Origin: Chitinophagaceae bacterium
Lineage (GTDB): Bacteria > Bacteroidota > Bacteroidia > Chitinophagales > Chitinophagaceae
Reading direction: 5' to 3'
Length of the DNA stretch: 64,000 nucleotides
NCBI GenBank assembly: GCA_017307735.1
Contig: JAFKGR010000016.1
Span: 43,304-107,303, forward strand
The translations under genes and the position numbers were made by a program. The notes under the pieces are model-generated. The model did not search any database and was not told the origin of the DNA. It saw only the letters and a program-made list of their open reading frames with translations. This document shows, piece after piece, positions 17,680-27,654 of this stretch (the first letter of the stretch is position 1; each line of letters begins with the position of its first letter).

Positions 17680-18816
17680 ATGCGAATTTTCTCATACTTT
17701 TTAATTTTTTTATTTGCCTTGTCATCCTGCAAAACTTCCCATACCGGCGTTTCTATACAGTGGTCTGATAATCTAACGTTACCGCCTACTCTAAAAGATG
17801 GTGGTAATCCCGGATTGGCAGGCGCCTTCTCCGGAGTTTACCGCAGTTATCTCATCGTTGCTGGTGGCGCTAATTTTCCTGATGGTTTGCCATGGCAGGG
17901 AGGCAAAAAAATATACCACAATGAGGCGTATGTTTTTCATGAAGAGAATGGGACCTGGAAATCGATGGATGTTTTTTTATTAAAAGATACTTTGGCCTAT
18001 GGCACCGCAATTCCACTCAATAGTGGTATCGTTTGTCTTGGAGGGGAGAATGCGAATGGAATTTTTTCAAATAGTGTTATATTAAAATTCGATTCATCCG
18101 ACAATCAGATAATTTCTACCCCATTTGTTCCTTTGCCTCTCCCGCTCACAAACCTTTCGGCTGTTGAAGTATCTGGTAAAATTTATATAGCGGGAGGCGC
18201 TGGCCCGGACTCGGTCTCAAATAAATTTTTTGTTTTAGATTTAAAAAATCAGGATGGTGGTTGGAAGGAATTGACAAACCTTCCCAAACCTGTTACAAAT
18301 TTCGTCATGGTACCTCTCGGTAATCAAATTTTTATCGTTGGGGGAAGATGTCAGAAAAAAGATGGCATCAGCGATTTATACGATTCTGTTTTTGCATACG
18401 ACATTTCAACGAACCGGTGGGAAGAAAAACATGCTCTCCCTTACGCACTTTCCGCCGGAACAGGAATTGCATTGAACGATCATCAAATACTCCTGTTTGG
18501 AGGCGATCGCGGAGAAACATTTCACAAAACAGAAATTCTCATTCAAAAAATAAAAACTGAAAAAGATTCTGCCGGAAAAAATTCTCTCATCTCTGAAAAA
18601 AATAAACTACAGGAAAATCATCCCGGGTTCAGCAAGGCAGTATTGCTTTATGATTTAAAAAAGAACAATTGGGAAATGATTGGAGATATCCCCTTCCCCA
18701 CTCCTGCTACCACGCTGGCCGTGAAATTTAAAAATGAAGTCATCATTCCTTCCGGAGAAATCAGAGCGGGTATCAGGACGCCTCATATTTTGATTGGAAA
18801 AATAACAACCCCATAA
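17680..18816 (+). CDS. nanM: Kelch-repeat N-acetylneuraminate epimerase/mutarotase lipoprotein
   Basis: A 378-residue protein with a lipoprotein signal (LFALSSCKT, Cys near 17), so it acts in the periplasm or on the outer membrane. At least five kelch blades are visible from the recurring glycine pairs (VAGGANFPDG, CLGGENANG, IAGGAGPDS, IVGGRCQ, LFGGDRGE) and closing tryptophans. It matches the cyclically permuted mutarotase family beside nan genes, which speeds conversion of alpha- to beta-Neu5Ac before uptake. Nineteen bases after the lyase gene, 3 bases before the transporter gene. Confidence 0.85.
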   Translation: MRIFSYFLIFLFALSSCKTSHTGVSIQWSDNLTLPPTLKDGGNPGLAGAFSGVYRSYLIVAGGANFPDGLPWQGGKKIYHNEAYVFHEENGTWKSMDVFLLKDTLAYGTAIPLNSGIVCLGGENANGIFSNSVILKFDSSDNQIISTPFVPLPLPLTNLSAVEVSGKIYIAGGAGPDSVSNKFFVLDLKNQDGGWKELTNLPKPVTNFVMVPLGNQIFIVGGRCQKKDGISDLYDSVFAYDISTNRWEEKHALPYALSAGTGIALNDHQILLFGGDRGETFHKTEILIQKIKTEKDSAGKNSLISEKNKLQENHPGFSKAVLLYDLKKNNWEMIGDIPFPTPATTLAVKFKNEVIIPSGEIRAGIRTPHILIGKITTP

Positions 18817-18819
18817 ATC

Positions 18820-20064
18820 ATGAAAAGAGATTCGAAATTTTATTCATGGGTTGTGGTCGGATTGTTAGCCATTGTAGCTCTGCTCAATTACCTGGACAGG
18901 CAAATGCTGAGCACCATGCAAACAGCCATGCAGGCCGATATTACCGAATTACAATCTGCCGAACAATTCGGATTTCTGATGGCTATTTTCATGTACATCT
19001 ACGGATTTATGAGTCCGGTTGCCGGTTCTATTGCGGATCGTGTAAATCGTAAATGGCTGATTGTTGGCAGCCTGTTCGTATGGTCTTCTGTTACTTTCGG
19101 AATGGGGCTGGCAAAAACATTTGATCAATTGGTTTGGCTCAGAGGATTTATGGGAGTCAGCGAAGCACTTTATCTGCCTGCAGGTTTGGCAATGATTGCT
19201 GACTATCACACCGGTAAAACCAGATCGCTCGCCATCGGTATTCACATGACCGGATTGTACTTAGGGCAGGCATTGGGAGGATTTGGAGCCAAAATAGCTC
19301 AGGATTTTTCGTGGCACACCACTTTTCATTGGTTTGGAATTATCGGTATCATGTATGCGGTAATTCTCTTTTTGTTTCTTCATGATAAAAGGCCGGAAAA
19401 AAACATTTCATCAAATTCAAAATTAAAACCGGGCCTAAATAAAATTCCTTTAATGAAAGGGCTTGGAATGTTATTTACAAATATCGCATTCTGGATTATC
19501 CTGTTGTATTTTGCAGCGCCGAGTTTACCAGGATGGGCTACCAAAAACTGGCTTCCCACTCTATTTTCAGAAAATCTGAAACTACCTATGGCTCAGGCTG
19601 GCCCTATTTCAACCTTTACACTTTCCATCGCATCATTTGTGGGCGCGGTTTTCATCGGCGGGCCAATTAGTGACCGGTGGGTCAGAAAAAATGTGAAAGG
19701 AAGAGTTTATACAAGCGCCATCGGGCTATCACTTACAATTCCTTCTCTTATTCTGATGGGATTTGCTTCGGGATATGTGGGTGTCATTGGATCCGCTGTT
19801 CTTTTTGGCGTTGGTTTTGGAATGTTTGATGCGAACAACATGCCCATCCTCTGCCAGTTTGTTCCTCCCAATCTCCGTGCAACAGCTTATGGCATCATGA
19901 ATATGGTGGGTGTATTTGCAGGAGCAGCCATTACTCAGGTATTGGGAAAATTTACTGATAACGGAAGTCTTGGATTTGGTTTCGCAATTCTCGGAGCCAT
20001 AGTTTTATTTGCATTATTGGTTCAGTTATTTGGCTTGAAACCCAAAGTGCAGGACATGCAATAA
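18820..20064 (+). CDS. nanT: MFS transporter, probable sialic acid permease
   Basis: A 414-residue transporter with 12 predicted helices. The MFS motif between helices 2 and 3 is present (GSIADRVNRKW), and helix 1 has LLNYLDRQMLS as in the anion:cation symporter subfamily. It lies in the inner membrane and likely brings sialic acid into the cytoplasm for the lyase. It is not the E. coli NanT subtype with 14 helices; the Bacteroides-type nan clusters also carry an MFS permease. Substrate is inferred from neighbours. The symbol is functional, not by close homology. Confidence 0.8.
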   Translation: MKRDSKFYSWVVVGLLAIVALLNYLDRQMLSTMQTAMQADITELQSAEQFGFLMAIFMYIYGFMSPVAGSIADRVNRKWLIVGSLFVWSSVTFGMGLAKTFDQLVWLRGFMGVSEALYLPAGLAMIADYHTGKTRSLAIGIHMTGLYLGQALGGFGAKIAQDFSWHTTFHWFGIIGIMYAVILFLFLHDKRPEKNISSNSKLKPGLNKIPLMKGLGMLFTNIAFWIILLYFAAPSLPGWATKNWLPTLFSENLKLPMAQAGPISTFTLSIASFVGAVFIGGPISDRWVRKNVKGRVYTSAIGLSLTIPSLILMGFASGYVGVIGSAVLFGVGFGMFDANNMPILCQFVPPNLRATAYGIMNMVGVFAGAAITQVLGKFTDNGSLGFGFAILGAIVLFALLVQLFGLKPKVQDMQ

Positions 20065-20096
20065 ATTAATTTTGGCAGGCATCAATTCTTAATACA

Positions 20097-21278
20097 ATGA
20101 AATTGGATTACGATTATTTACAGAAAAAATATCAGTTTTATAAAAATCAACTGCTGAATAGCACAATTCCTTTTTGGTTTCCGAAATCCTATGATAAAGA
20201 GTACGGCGGATATTTATTGATGCGCGATGAAGATGGTTCACTTCTCGACGACGACAAGGCCGTTTGGATTCAGGGAAGGGCTGCTTGGGTACTCGCAACA
20301 CTTTATAATACTGTTGAAAAAAAACAGGAATGGCTGGAGGGTGCAAAACTCGGATATGATTTCTTGACAAAATATTGCTTTGATGCCGATGGCCAAATGT
20401 TTTTTCATGTAACGCGCGACGGAAAACCCATTCGAAAACGGAGATATTTTTTTTCTGAAACATTTTATGTGATTGCTGCCGCTGCTTATGCCAAAGCAAG
20501 TGGTGATGAAGAGGCTGCCAAAAATGCCCGGAAAGTTTTTGGCAATTGTATCGCCTACGCCACCGGAGAAAAGAAATTGCAACCCAAATTTTTTGATACC
20601 CGCCCTACGCGCGGAATCGGTGTACCGATGATTATGCTGAACACAGCCCAGCAATTAAGAGAAACGATTGGAGACGAAAGATGCGATAGCTGGATTTCAA
20701 GGTGGATTGACGAAATAGAAAAATATCACGTGAAAGATGACATTCGCTGTGTGGCGGAACAAGTAGCTCCTGATGGAAGTTTGATAGACCACATTGACCA
20801 GCGCACGCTCAACCCGGGGCATGCCATCGAAGGATCGTGGTTTATGATGCACGAAAGTAAATTCCGTAATAACGACAAGCATTTGCTGGAACTGGGTTGC
20901 AAAATGCTCGATTACATGTGGGAACGTGGCTGGGATAAAGAATACGGCGGAATTTTATATTATCGCGATGTTTACAACAAACCCGTTCAGGAATACTGGC
21001 AGGATATGAAATTTTGGTGGCCGCAAAATGAAGCCATCATTTCCACTCTGCTGGCTTACACCATTACCGGTGATGAAAAATACAAACAATGGCACCGGAA
21101 GATTCACGATTATGCATACACGAAATTCTTTGACAAACAAAATGGAGAATGGTATGGATATTTGCACCGCGATGGTACTATCGCCCAGCCGGCCAAAGGA
21201 AATTTATTTAAAGGTCCATTCCACCTTCCCCGCCAGGAATGGTATTGTATGAAATTGCTCGAAGGATTTCTTAAATGA
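20097..21278 (+). CDS. nanE: N-acylglucosamine 2-epimerase (AGE family)
   Basis: A 393-residue (alpha/alpha)6-barrel enzyme that interconverts N-acetylmannosamine and N-acetylglucosamine. Conserved segments are WIQGRAAWVLATLY near 59, the catalytic-histidine regions NPGHAIEGSWF near 240 and the WWPQNEAI near 305, and a histidine in the final FHLPRQEW. In Bacteroides the sialic-acid route uses this unphosphorylated epimerase followed by a GlcNAc kinase; no such kinase is in the window. Start ATG at 20097, 32 bases after the transporter. Confidence 0.9.
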   Translation: MKLDYDYLQKKYQFYKNQLLNSTIPFWFPKSYDKEYGGYLLMRDEDGSLLDDDKAVWIQGRAAWVLATLYNTVEKKQEWLEGAKLGYDFLTKYCFDADGQMFFHVTRDGKPIRKRRYFFSETFYVIAAAAYAKASGDEEAAKNARKVFGNCIAYATGEKKLQPKFFDTRPTRGIGVPMIMLNTAQQLRETIGDERCDSWISRWIDEIEKYHVKDDIRCVAEQVAPDGSLIDHIDQRTLNPGHAIEGSWFMMHESKFRNNDKHLLELGCKMLDYMWERGWDKEYGGILYYRDVYNKPVQEYWQDMKFWWPQNEAIISTLLAYTITGDEKYKQWHRKIHDYAYTKFFDKQNGEWYGYLHRDGTIAQPAKGNLFKGPFHLPRQEWYCMKLLEGFLK

Positions 21279-21451
21279 GCCATGACACAAATGTGCACAT
21301 TCTTTATTCTTTTCAAGCCATTCAAAGTATATTTTTCACAAGAAAGATCAGGAAATAAAGATATCTCAACAAATTTTACAGTGGTCAAAAGCCGAAAATG
21401 AAATAAGAACTCTTTGCCATTATTTATCGACCATATCTGGTATTTACTTTT

Positions 21452-21459
21452 TAATTTTG
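21452..21459 (+). promoter_or_regulatory. Possible -7 promoter element before the GH31 gene
   Basis: TAATTTTG matches TAnnTTTG, 31 bases before the TTG start. The 212-base gap after the epimerase gene and this site suggest the GH31 gene may have its own start. No clear -33 element. Confidence 0.35.
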
Positions 21460-21490
21460 AACCTCTGTTTTCAATTTAAATCCTCCGGCA

Positions 21491-24400
21491 TTGAACCACC
21501 TATTCAGATTTTTTTCTGTTTGTTTTTTCTTTCTGATTCCTTACCTCGCATTTTCTCAATTGACGGGTATCACAAAATTCAACAATACCACTTATAAACT
21601 CCGGTGGGAAAATAATCAAACCACCTTTTTTGATTTTTACGGAAATAACATTGTCCGGATTTTTCAGGATACCACAGGTAAAATGATGAAAGCCCCTGAC
21701 GCAAAACCGGAGGCAAAGATCCTTGTGAATGATCCGAAAAGAGAGGTTCCCAACCTGAATTACAAAACAGTCAACGGAAAAACAGTCATCAGTACGACTC
21801 GAATAAGTGTGATCATAAATAATGATAATGGAACATTTTCTATAACCAATCTTCCGGAAAACAAAAAAGTAGTTGAATTGTTGAATCCGGTAAAAATTGA
21901 AAATGGAAAAACAACGCTGACTTTAAAAGAAAATCCGGATGAATATTTTTTTGGAGGCGGAGTGCAAAACGGGAGGTTTTCACACAAAGGGAAAAAAATT
22001 GAAATAGTCAACGAAAATAGCTGGACCGACGGCGGTGTCTCCTCGCCTGCTCCATTTTATTGGTCAACGAATGGCTACGCCTTTATGTGGCATACATTCA
22101 AACCCGGGCAATACGATTTCGGATCAGCGAAAAAAGATACAATTTCGCTTTCACATCAAACCGGCCACCTGGATGTGTTTTTTATGATGGATGACAGTGC
22201 AGGCGCATTGCTGAATGATTATTATCAACTCACAGGGCGTCCCGTTTTGATTCTGAAATTTGGATTTTATGAAGGGCATCTCAATGCATACAACAGGGAT
22301 TATTGGAAAGAAGACAGCACAGGCATTCTGTTCGAAGATGGCAAAAGATATAAAGAATCCCAGAAGGATAACGGCGGTATCAAAGAATCCCTGAATGGTG
22401 AAAAAAATAATTATCAGTTTTCAGCGCGTGCTGTGATAGACAGGTACAAAAGAAATGATATGCCATTGGGATGGTTCCTTCCAAACGATGGCTACGGAGC
22501 AGGTTACGGACAGGCGGGAACGTTAGACAGCAATATTATGAACCTGGAGAACTTTGGTAATTATGCACGTAAAAATGGCGTACAAATCGGATTATGGACA
22601 CAATCAGATTTGCATCCAAAGCCGGAAATTCCCGCTCTCCTGCAAAGAGACCTTGTGAAAGAAGTTGGCGTAGCTGGCGTTCGTATTTTAAAAACAGATG
22701 TGGCCTGGGTAGGCGCCGGATATTCATTTGGATTGCATGGGATTGAAGATGCAGCAGGCATCATGAAAAAATACGGGCATGATGCGCGCCCGTTTATCAT
22801 CACGCTGGATGGATGGGCCGGTACTCAGCGTTATGGAACTATCTGGACCGGGGATCAAACAGGCGGCCAATGGGAATACATCCGTTTTCATATTCCCACT
22901 TACATCGGTGCAGGCTTGTCGGGATTGTCAAATATCACCAGTGATATGGATGGGATTTTCGGCGGGAAAAATCCGGTTATCAATGCACGGGACTTTGAAT
23001 GGAAAACATTTACACCAATGCAATTGAACATGGATGGATGGGGAAGCAATCCGAAAGACCCGTTTGCATTAGGCGAACCTGCTACTTCCATCAACCGGAC
23101 TTACCTGAAATGGAAATCAGAATTGATTCCTTACTCTTACAGTATTGCACACGAGGCAGTTTCGGGCCTTCCCATGATCAGAGCGATGTTTTTAGCTCAA
23201 CAAAATGCCTACACACTCGGAATAAATACCCAATATCAGTTTATGTACGGCCCGTACTTTTTGATTGCGCCTATTTATCAAAACACAAATTCAGACAGTG
23301 ACGGCAATGATATTCGCAATAATATTTATTTACCGGATGGAAAGTGGATCGATTATTTTTCCGGCGAGGAATATGAAGGAAACCAAATTATCAACAATTT
23401 CAATTCGCCCATCTGGAAATTACCTGTCTTTGTAAAAAGAGGAGCAATCATTCCCCTTGCGAATCCCAATAATCATATTTCCGAAATCAATCCTCATCTC
23501 CGTATTTATGAAATTTATCCCTATCGGAAATCACAGTTTACTGAATACAATGACGATGGTACCACGGCAGAATACACAAAAGGAAAGTTCTCAACGACTT
23601 TAATCGAAAGCGATGAAAACAAAGGCCAGGCAAGGGTTATCATACATCCGGCAAAAGGTAATTTCAACGGTTTTGAGAAGATGAAATCTACTCAGATCAG
23701 AATTGATGCGACCCAAAAGCCTAAAAAGATAGTTCTGTTCCTGAATAATAAGAAAATAAAAATCAAAGAAGTCAAATCACTGAATGAATTCAATTCGGGC
23801 AAAAACTGTTTTTATTATGACAGGTTTCCTGACCTGAATCAATTTGCGACCAGGGGAAGTTCTTTTTCCGGTGTTTCTATAATCAAAAATCCAATAGTTT
23901 ATGTCAACATCGAAACATTAGATATTTCAAAAGATAGTATTATCCTTGAGCTTGATGGATATGATTACAATCCTTTAAACAGCTATTTGAAGAAAAACGG
24001 ATCAATAACTCCGCCATCACATTTTATCGTTTCTGAAAATAACAGTGCTGCTTACACGATTACTCCGCAATGGAATAAAGTAAAAAATGCAGATTATTAT
24101 GAAATTGAATTTCAGAACATGCTTTATTCAACAATAAGAGATACAAGTCTGAAATTTGAAAATCTTTCTCCTGAGACCTTCTATCATTTCAAACTGAGAT
24201 CTGTAAATAAAGATGGCCATTCAGGATGGGCAAAATTAACAGCTTCAACAAAGAAAGATCCGTTTCAATTTGCCATCAGAGGTATTCGGGGATACTCTTC
24301 AGCTCCTTCTGAACGCGGAGAATCCCTGAACAAATTTTTCGACTTTGATTCAACCAATATGTGGCATACACGCTGGGATACCACAGCCACTCCATTTCAA

Positions 24401-25282
24401 CTCATCATTGATTTGAGGAGTATAAATCAATTGGATAAATTCCTTTATCTGCCACGCCTTTCAGGCAAAAATGGAAACTGGCAAAAAGGAAATGTCGAAT
24501 ACAGCATGGATAAAAATCACTGGATGGATGCCGGAAATTTTAGTTGGACATTGAATGGTGAAACAAAGGAATTTATTTTTTCCGGCAAACCCATTGCCCG
24601 TTATCTCAAAATAAATATTTTGGAAGCAGGCGGCAAATTTGGTTCGGGACGTGAATTATACATTTTTAAAGTTCCCGGAAGTGAAAGTTTTTTACCCGGA
24701 GATATCAATCACGACGGAGTGATTGACAACAACGACCTGACCTCCTATATGAATTATACCGGGCTGAAAAAAGGAGATGCAGATTTTGAAGGTTACATCG
24801 GCAAGGGAGATTTAAACCAAAATGGAATCATTGATGCCTACGACATTTCGAATGTGGCCGTTGAGTTGGATGGAGGTGTGAAATCGCGCGATGTACAAAA
24901 CGTTGAAGGAAGTATCTCATTGGATGTTCCCAAAAGAGATTTTAAAAAAGGTGAAATAATCAACATTCTTGTAAAAGGGAAAGATTTGAAAAATGTCAAT
25001 GCATTCAGCTTTGCCATTCCGTACAACAAAAATGAATACGAGTATATCGGCATCAAATCTTTAAACACAGAGCAAATGCAGGATTTTACCTACGACCGTT
25101 TGCACTCTGATGGCGCGAAAGTTTTATATCCGACATTTGTAAATATTGGCAATAAGAAAACCCTGAATGGGAATCATCATCTTTTCATTATTCAATTTAA
25201 AGCAAAGAAAAATCTCAGGTATAACTTGAAGGATTCCTCAGGAATTCTGGTCGGGAAAGATCTGTCAGAAGCCGCATTCTAA
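21491..25282 (+). CDS. Secreted multidomain GH31 glycoside hydrolase
   Basis: A 1263-residue enzyme starting at TTG with a signal peptide (FFFLIPYLAFSQ). After a GH31 N-terminal domain, the TIM barrel carries the nucleophile D403 (RILKTDVAW) and the acid/base D455 (WTGDQTGGQW). The C-terminal part has a fibronectin type III domain (about 840-925), an F5/8-type carbohydrate-binding domain (about 926-1062), two EF-hand dockerin-like repeats (DINHDGVIDNND near 1069 and DLNQNGIIDAYD near 1109) and a cohesin-like beta domain (about 1140-1255). GH31 enzymes are alpha-glucosidases, alpha-xylosidases, alpha-galactosidases or sulfoquinovosidases; the specificity is not readable. No type IX sorting tail was recognised. 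Confidence 0.88.
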   Translation: MNHLFRFFSVCFFFLIPYLAFSQLTGITKFNNTTYKLRWENNQTTFFDFYGNNIVRIFQDTTGKMMKAPDAKPEAKILVNDPKREVPNLNYKTVNGKTVISTTRISVIINNDNGTFSITNLPENKKVVELLNPVKIENGKTTLTLKENPDEYFFGGGVQNGRFSHKGKKIEIVNENSWTDGGVSSPAPFYWSTNGYAFMWHTFKPGQYDFGSAKKDTISLSHQTGHLDVFFMMDDSAGALLNDYYQLTGRPVLILKFGFYEGHLNAYNRDYWKEDSTGILFEDGKRYKESQKDNGGIKESLNGEKNNYQFSARAVIDRYKRNDMPLGWFLPNDGYGAGYGQAGTLDSNIMNLENFGNYARKNGVQIGLWTQSDLHPKPEIPALLQRDLVKEVGVAGVRILKTDVAWVGAGYSFGLHGIEDAAGIMKKYGHDARPFIITLDGWAGTQRYGTIWTGDQTGGQWEYIRFHIPTYIGAGLSGLSNITSDMDGIFGGKNPVINARDFEWKTFTPMQLNMDGWGSNPKDPFALGEPATSINRTYLKWKSELIPYSYSIAHEAVSGLPMIRAMFLAQQNAYTLGINTQYQFMYGPYFLIAPIYQNTNSDSDGNDIRNNIYLPDGKWIDYFSGEEYEGNQIINNFNSPIWKLPVFVKRGAIIPLANPNNHISEINPHLRIYEIYPYRKSQFTEYNDDGTTAEYTKGKFSTTLIESDENKGQARVIIHPAKGNFNGFEKMKSTQIRIDATQKPKKIVLFLNNKKIKIKEVKSLNEFNSGKNCFYYDRFPDLNQFATRGSSFSGVSIIKNPIVYVNIETLDISKDSIILELDGYDYNPLNSYLKKNGSITPPSHFIVSENNSAAYTITPQWNKVKNADYYEIEFQNMLYSTIRDTSLKFENLSPETFYHFKLRSVNKDGHSGWAKLTASTKKDPFQFAIRGIRGYSSAPSERGESLNKFFDFDSTNMWHTRWDTTATPFQLIIDLRSINQLDKFLYLPRLSGKNGNWQKGNVEYSMDKNHWMDAGNFSWTLNGETKEFIFSGKPIARYLKINILEAGGKFGSGRELYIFKVPGSESFLPGDINHDGVIDNNDLTSYMNYTGLKKGDADFEGYIGKGDLNQNGIIDAYDISNVAVELDGGVKSRDVQNVEGSISLDVPKRDFKKGEIINILVKGKDLKNVNAFSFAIPYNKNEYEYIGIKSLNTEQMQDFTYDRLHSDGAKVLYPTFVNIGNKKTLNGNHHLFIIQFKAKKNLRYNLKDSSGILVGKDLSEAAF

Positions 25283-25317
25283 AATCTTTCGCGGTTAAAA
25301 TACAAACCGGTTTTCGC

Positions 25318-25351
25318 TTTGCTTCAAATTATGTCTTTAATAATAAATTTG
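25318..25351 (+). promoter_or_regulatory. Possible promoter of the DoxX gene
   Basis: TTTG at 25318-25321, 22 bases, then TAAATTTG at 25344-25351. The -7 element is a full match and the spacing is slightly long. The resulting leader would be about 125 bases. Confidence 0.4.
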
Positions 25352-25483
25352 CATTGAAAAAGATAAAACAGCTTTTCACGTTTGGATCAAAGAAGTAACC
25401 TGATAAAAAACCACACCCATCTCCCTCTCCATTCAAATTTTCTGAAAACACTTTTTATCTTTTAAAAAAGTAAACGCATTATT

Positions 25484-25939
25484 ATGTTTCAAAAACTAAT
25501 GGCTACTGGAAATTCCCCTGCCGCTTTTTTTCTCAGAATTTCATTAGGTATAGTCATGCTCGCTCACGGAATGCAACAAACTTTCGGATTGTTCGGAGGA
25601 ATCGGATTGAACAGGGAAATCGGGTATTACACGGGAACTTTTAATATTCCCTGGATTATTTCTTTTCTTGGGATCCTGACCATTTCTTTCGGCGCCATTT
25701 GTTTGATCATCGGGCTTTGGTCAAGGCTGATGGCGTTGCTGATTGGATTATTTTTACTAACCGCCCTGATGCTGGTTCACATCCACAATGGCTTTTTTAT
25801 GAACTGGAAAGGAATAAATTCCGGCGAAGGTTTTGAATATCATATTCTCGGATTTGGAATCGTCATAGCTATTATAATTTATGGAAGCGGATGGCTTTCT
25901 ATCGACAGGATGCTAACTCACCGTCATAAAATCAATTGA
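25484..25939 (+). CDS. DoxX family membrane protein
   Basis: A 151-residue protein with four transmembrane helices. The DoxX pattern is clear: FFLRISLGIVMLAHGMQQ in the first helix, a long central pair of helices and a C-terminal helix before SIDRML. DoxX proteins are quinone- or thiosulfate-related membrane proteins in some organisms, and of unknown role in most. Separated by about 200 bases from the GH31 gene and convergent with the polysaccharide operon, so probably not part of the sugar pathway. Confidence 0.85.
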   Translation: MFQKLMATGNSPAAFFLRISLGIVMLAHGMQQTFGLFGGIGLNREIGYYTGTFNIPWIISFLGILTISFGAICLIIGLWSRLMALLIGLFLLTALMLVHIHNGFFMNWKGINSGEGFEYHILGFGIVIAIIIYGSGWLSIDRMLTHRHKIN

Positions 25940-26084
25940 GATATCACCCACAAAGAATTTATGAAAACCTGACATCAGGATTCACCTCATATTTCTTCTA
26001 TTCCGAAGTAACTACAAAATTCTTTTTCCCCTTTTGAAGTGAATATGAGAACTCTTGTCGATTCAACTCTCTTTAACAATACAT

Positions 26085-26828
26085 TTAAACTTCGTCAAAC
26101 GTATTCCAGATGCGGCCTCCGAGATATTTTTCAAAAATGCGGATTGATGATTTTTCGGTGAGCATGCGCAAATGATCAAAATGATGCAGGTCTGTGCCTA
26201 CATAATCAATTAAATCATGTTTCAACAAATATTTGGCTGCGGTCAAAATTCTGGGTCCATAGTATCCGGTGAGAGAAAGGAGATTTAACTGAAGGGAAAA
26301 TCCCAACTCTTTCAAACGTGTATAGCTTTCCATTCTGCTGTGGTAATACAAATATCTCTCAGGGTGCGCAAGTACCGCATGGTATCCTGAAGTATTGATT
26401 TCAAATGCCATGCTCTCGAGATTCGACGGAAGAACAGACAGCGGCAATTCTGTAAGAATAAATTTACCGGAAATACACTGCAATTGTTTTCCCGACCGAA
26501 GTGTTTCTACAAAAAATTCATCAAGCATATATTCCGCCCAGGCAGAAATTTTTACATCAATTTTTTCCTTGCGTATGGCCTCATTCAATTTATCAAGTGC
26601 CAGGTTAATGGTTTCAGGAGTATTGCGGTACATATCCTGAATAATATGCGGAGAGCAAACAAAATCTTTGATACCTGCCTCTGCCAGATCACGTACCAAT
26701 GCGATGGAAGTTTCTACATCAGGTGAACCGTCATCTATTCCGGGCAAAAGATGATTATGTATATCTCGTTGCAACCAGCTAAATCCGGGATAAAGTAATT
26801 TTTTTTTCTTATTGAACAGATTCCACAT
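26085..26828 (-). CDS. CpsB/CapC-type PHP tyrosine-protein phosphatase
   Basis: A 247-residue metal-dependent phosphatase of the PHP fold. Metal ligands are visible: H24 and H26 (DIHNHLLPGIDDG), H61 (CSPHII), the LAHPERY segment near 170 and GTDLHH near 224. In capsule operons this family removes phosphate from the BY-kinase that controls chain length. No kinase gene is in the window. It overlaps the upstream GT2 gene by 20 bases and is the last gene of the minus-strand polysaccharide region. Confidence 0.9.
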   Translation of the reverse strand: MWNLFNKKKKLLYPGFSWLQRDIHNHLLPGIDDGSPDVETSIALVRDLAEAGIKDFVCSPHIIQDMYRNTPETINLALDKLNEAIRKEKIDVKISAWAEYMLDEFFVETLRSGKQLQCISGKFILTELPLSVLPSNLESMAFEINTSGYHAVLAHPERYLYYHSRMESYTRLKELGFSLQLNLLSLTGYYGPRILTAAKYLLKHDLIDYVGTDLHHFDHLRMLTEKSSIRIFEKYLGGRIWNTFDEV

Positions 26829-27654
26829 GAGTGAAGTTGGCTGAATTTGCCTTTACATAAGTTATCAGAGATTTCTCTTTCATTGCCACATCCGCCTTTG
26901 CCAAATGAGATTTCTTGTATTGATGAATCTTGCTTAAAGGCTTCAAAACACTAACCAGAAACGGAAATGGAATGTGGTTCTTTTTCATGGCAAGATAGTC
27001 TCTTCGGTTGGCTCTCAGCCTGCGTTTCAAGCTTCCGTTACTCAGTCCGCCACATCGCATTTTCACAATAATTTCATCGAGATACGTAGCACTGCATCGA
27101 TGCCGATAAAGATAACGGGCCATAAATTCATAATCGGCAGCGGTATAGAAATGATTCTCGTAAAGCCCGTGTTCCTGAATCAAATCCCTGCGAATATAAA
27201 AAGTAGGATGAGCCGGCATCCAGCCAAATTTAAACCGAAACCTGCGGAACTCTTTCCCTTTCCAAAAACGGGTGATTGATTCGGTATTTTCAGGTGACAC
27301 GTAAACCAGATCGCCGTAAACCGAATCTGTTTCATTCAACTGAAAGCAATCAACAATATTACTTATTGAATCCGCTGAAGCAAAAATGTCATCACTGTTG
27401 AGCACACCGATTATGTCGCCGGTTGCCATCCGGATTCCTTTGTTAATGGCATCATACATCCCGCGGTCAGGTTCACACTTAAACCTGGAAATGACATGGA
27501 GATTCCTGTTAATAATTTCCAAAGTCTTATCTGTTGATCCCCCGTCTATTACAATATATTCAATATCATGATACGACTGGTTCCTTACCGATTCAATACA
27601 ATCAGAAAGATACTTTTCAGAATTCAGACATACTGTTATAATAGAAACTCTCAT
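26809..27654 (-). CDS. Family 2 glycosyltransferase
   Basis: A 281-residue GT-A enzyme. N-terminal nucleotide-binding strand MRVSIITVCLN, the IDGGSTDKT loop near 37, DRGMYDAINKG near 64, and the metal-binding LNSDD near 87. This WcaA-like subtype adds one sugar to a lipid-linked chain on the cytoplasmic face. Donor unknown. The 3' end overlaps the phosphatase gene. Confidence 0.9.
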   Translation of the reverse strand: MRVSIITVCLNSEKYLSDCIESVRNQSYHDIEYIVIDGGSTDKTLEIINRNLHVISRFKCEPDRGMYDAINKGIRMATGDIIGVLNSDDIFASADSISNIVDCFQLNETDSVYGDLVYVSPENTESITRFWKGKEFRRFRFKFGWMPAHPTFYIRRDLIQEHGLYENHFYTAADYEFMARYLYRHRCSATYLDEIIVKMRCGGLSNGSLKRRLRANRRDYLAMKKNHIPFPFLVSVLKPLSKIHQYKKSHLAKADVAMKEKSLITYVKANSANFTHVESVQ

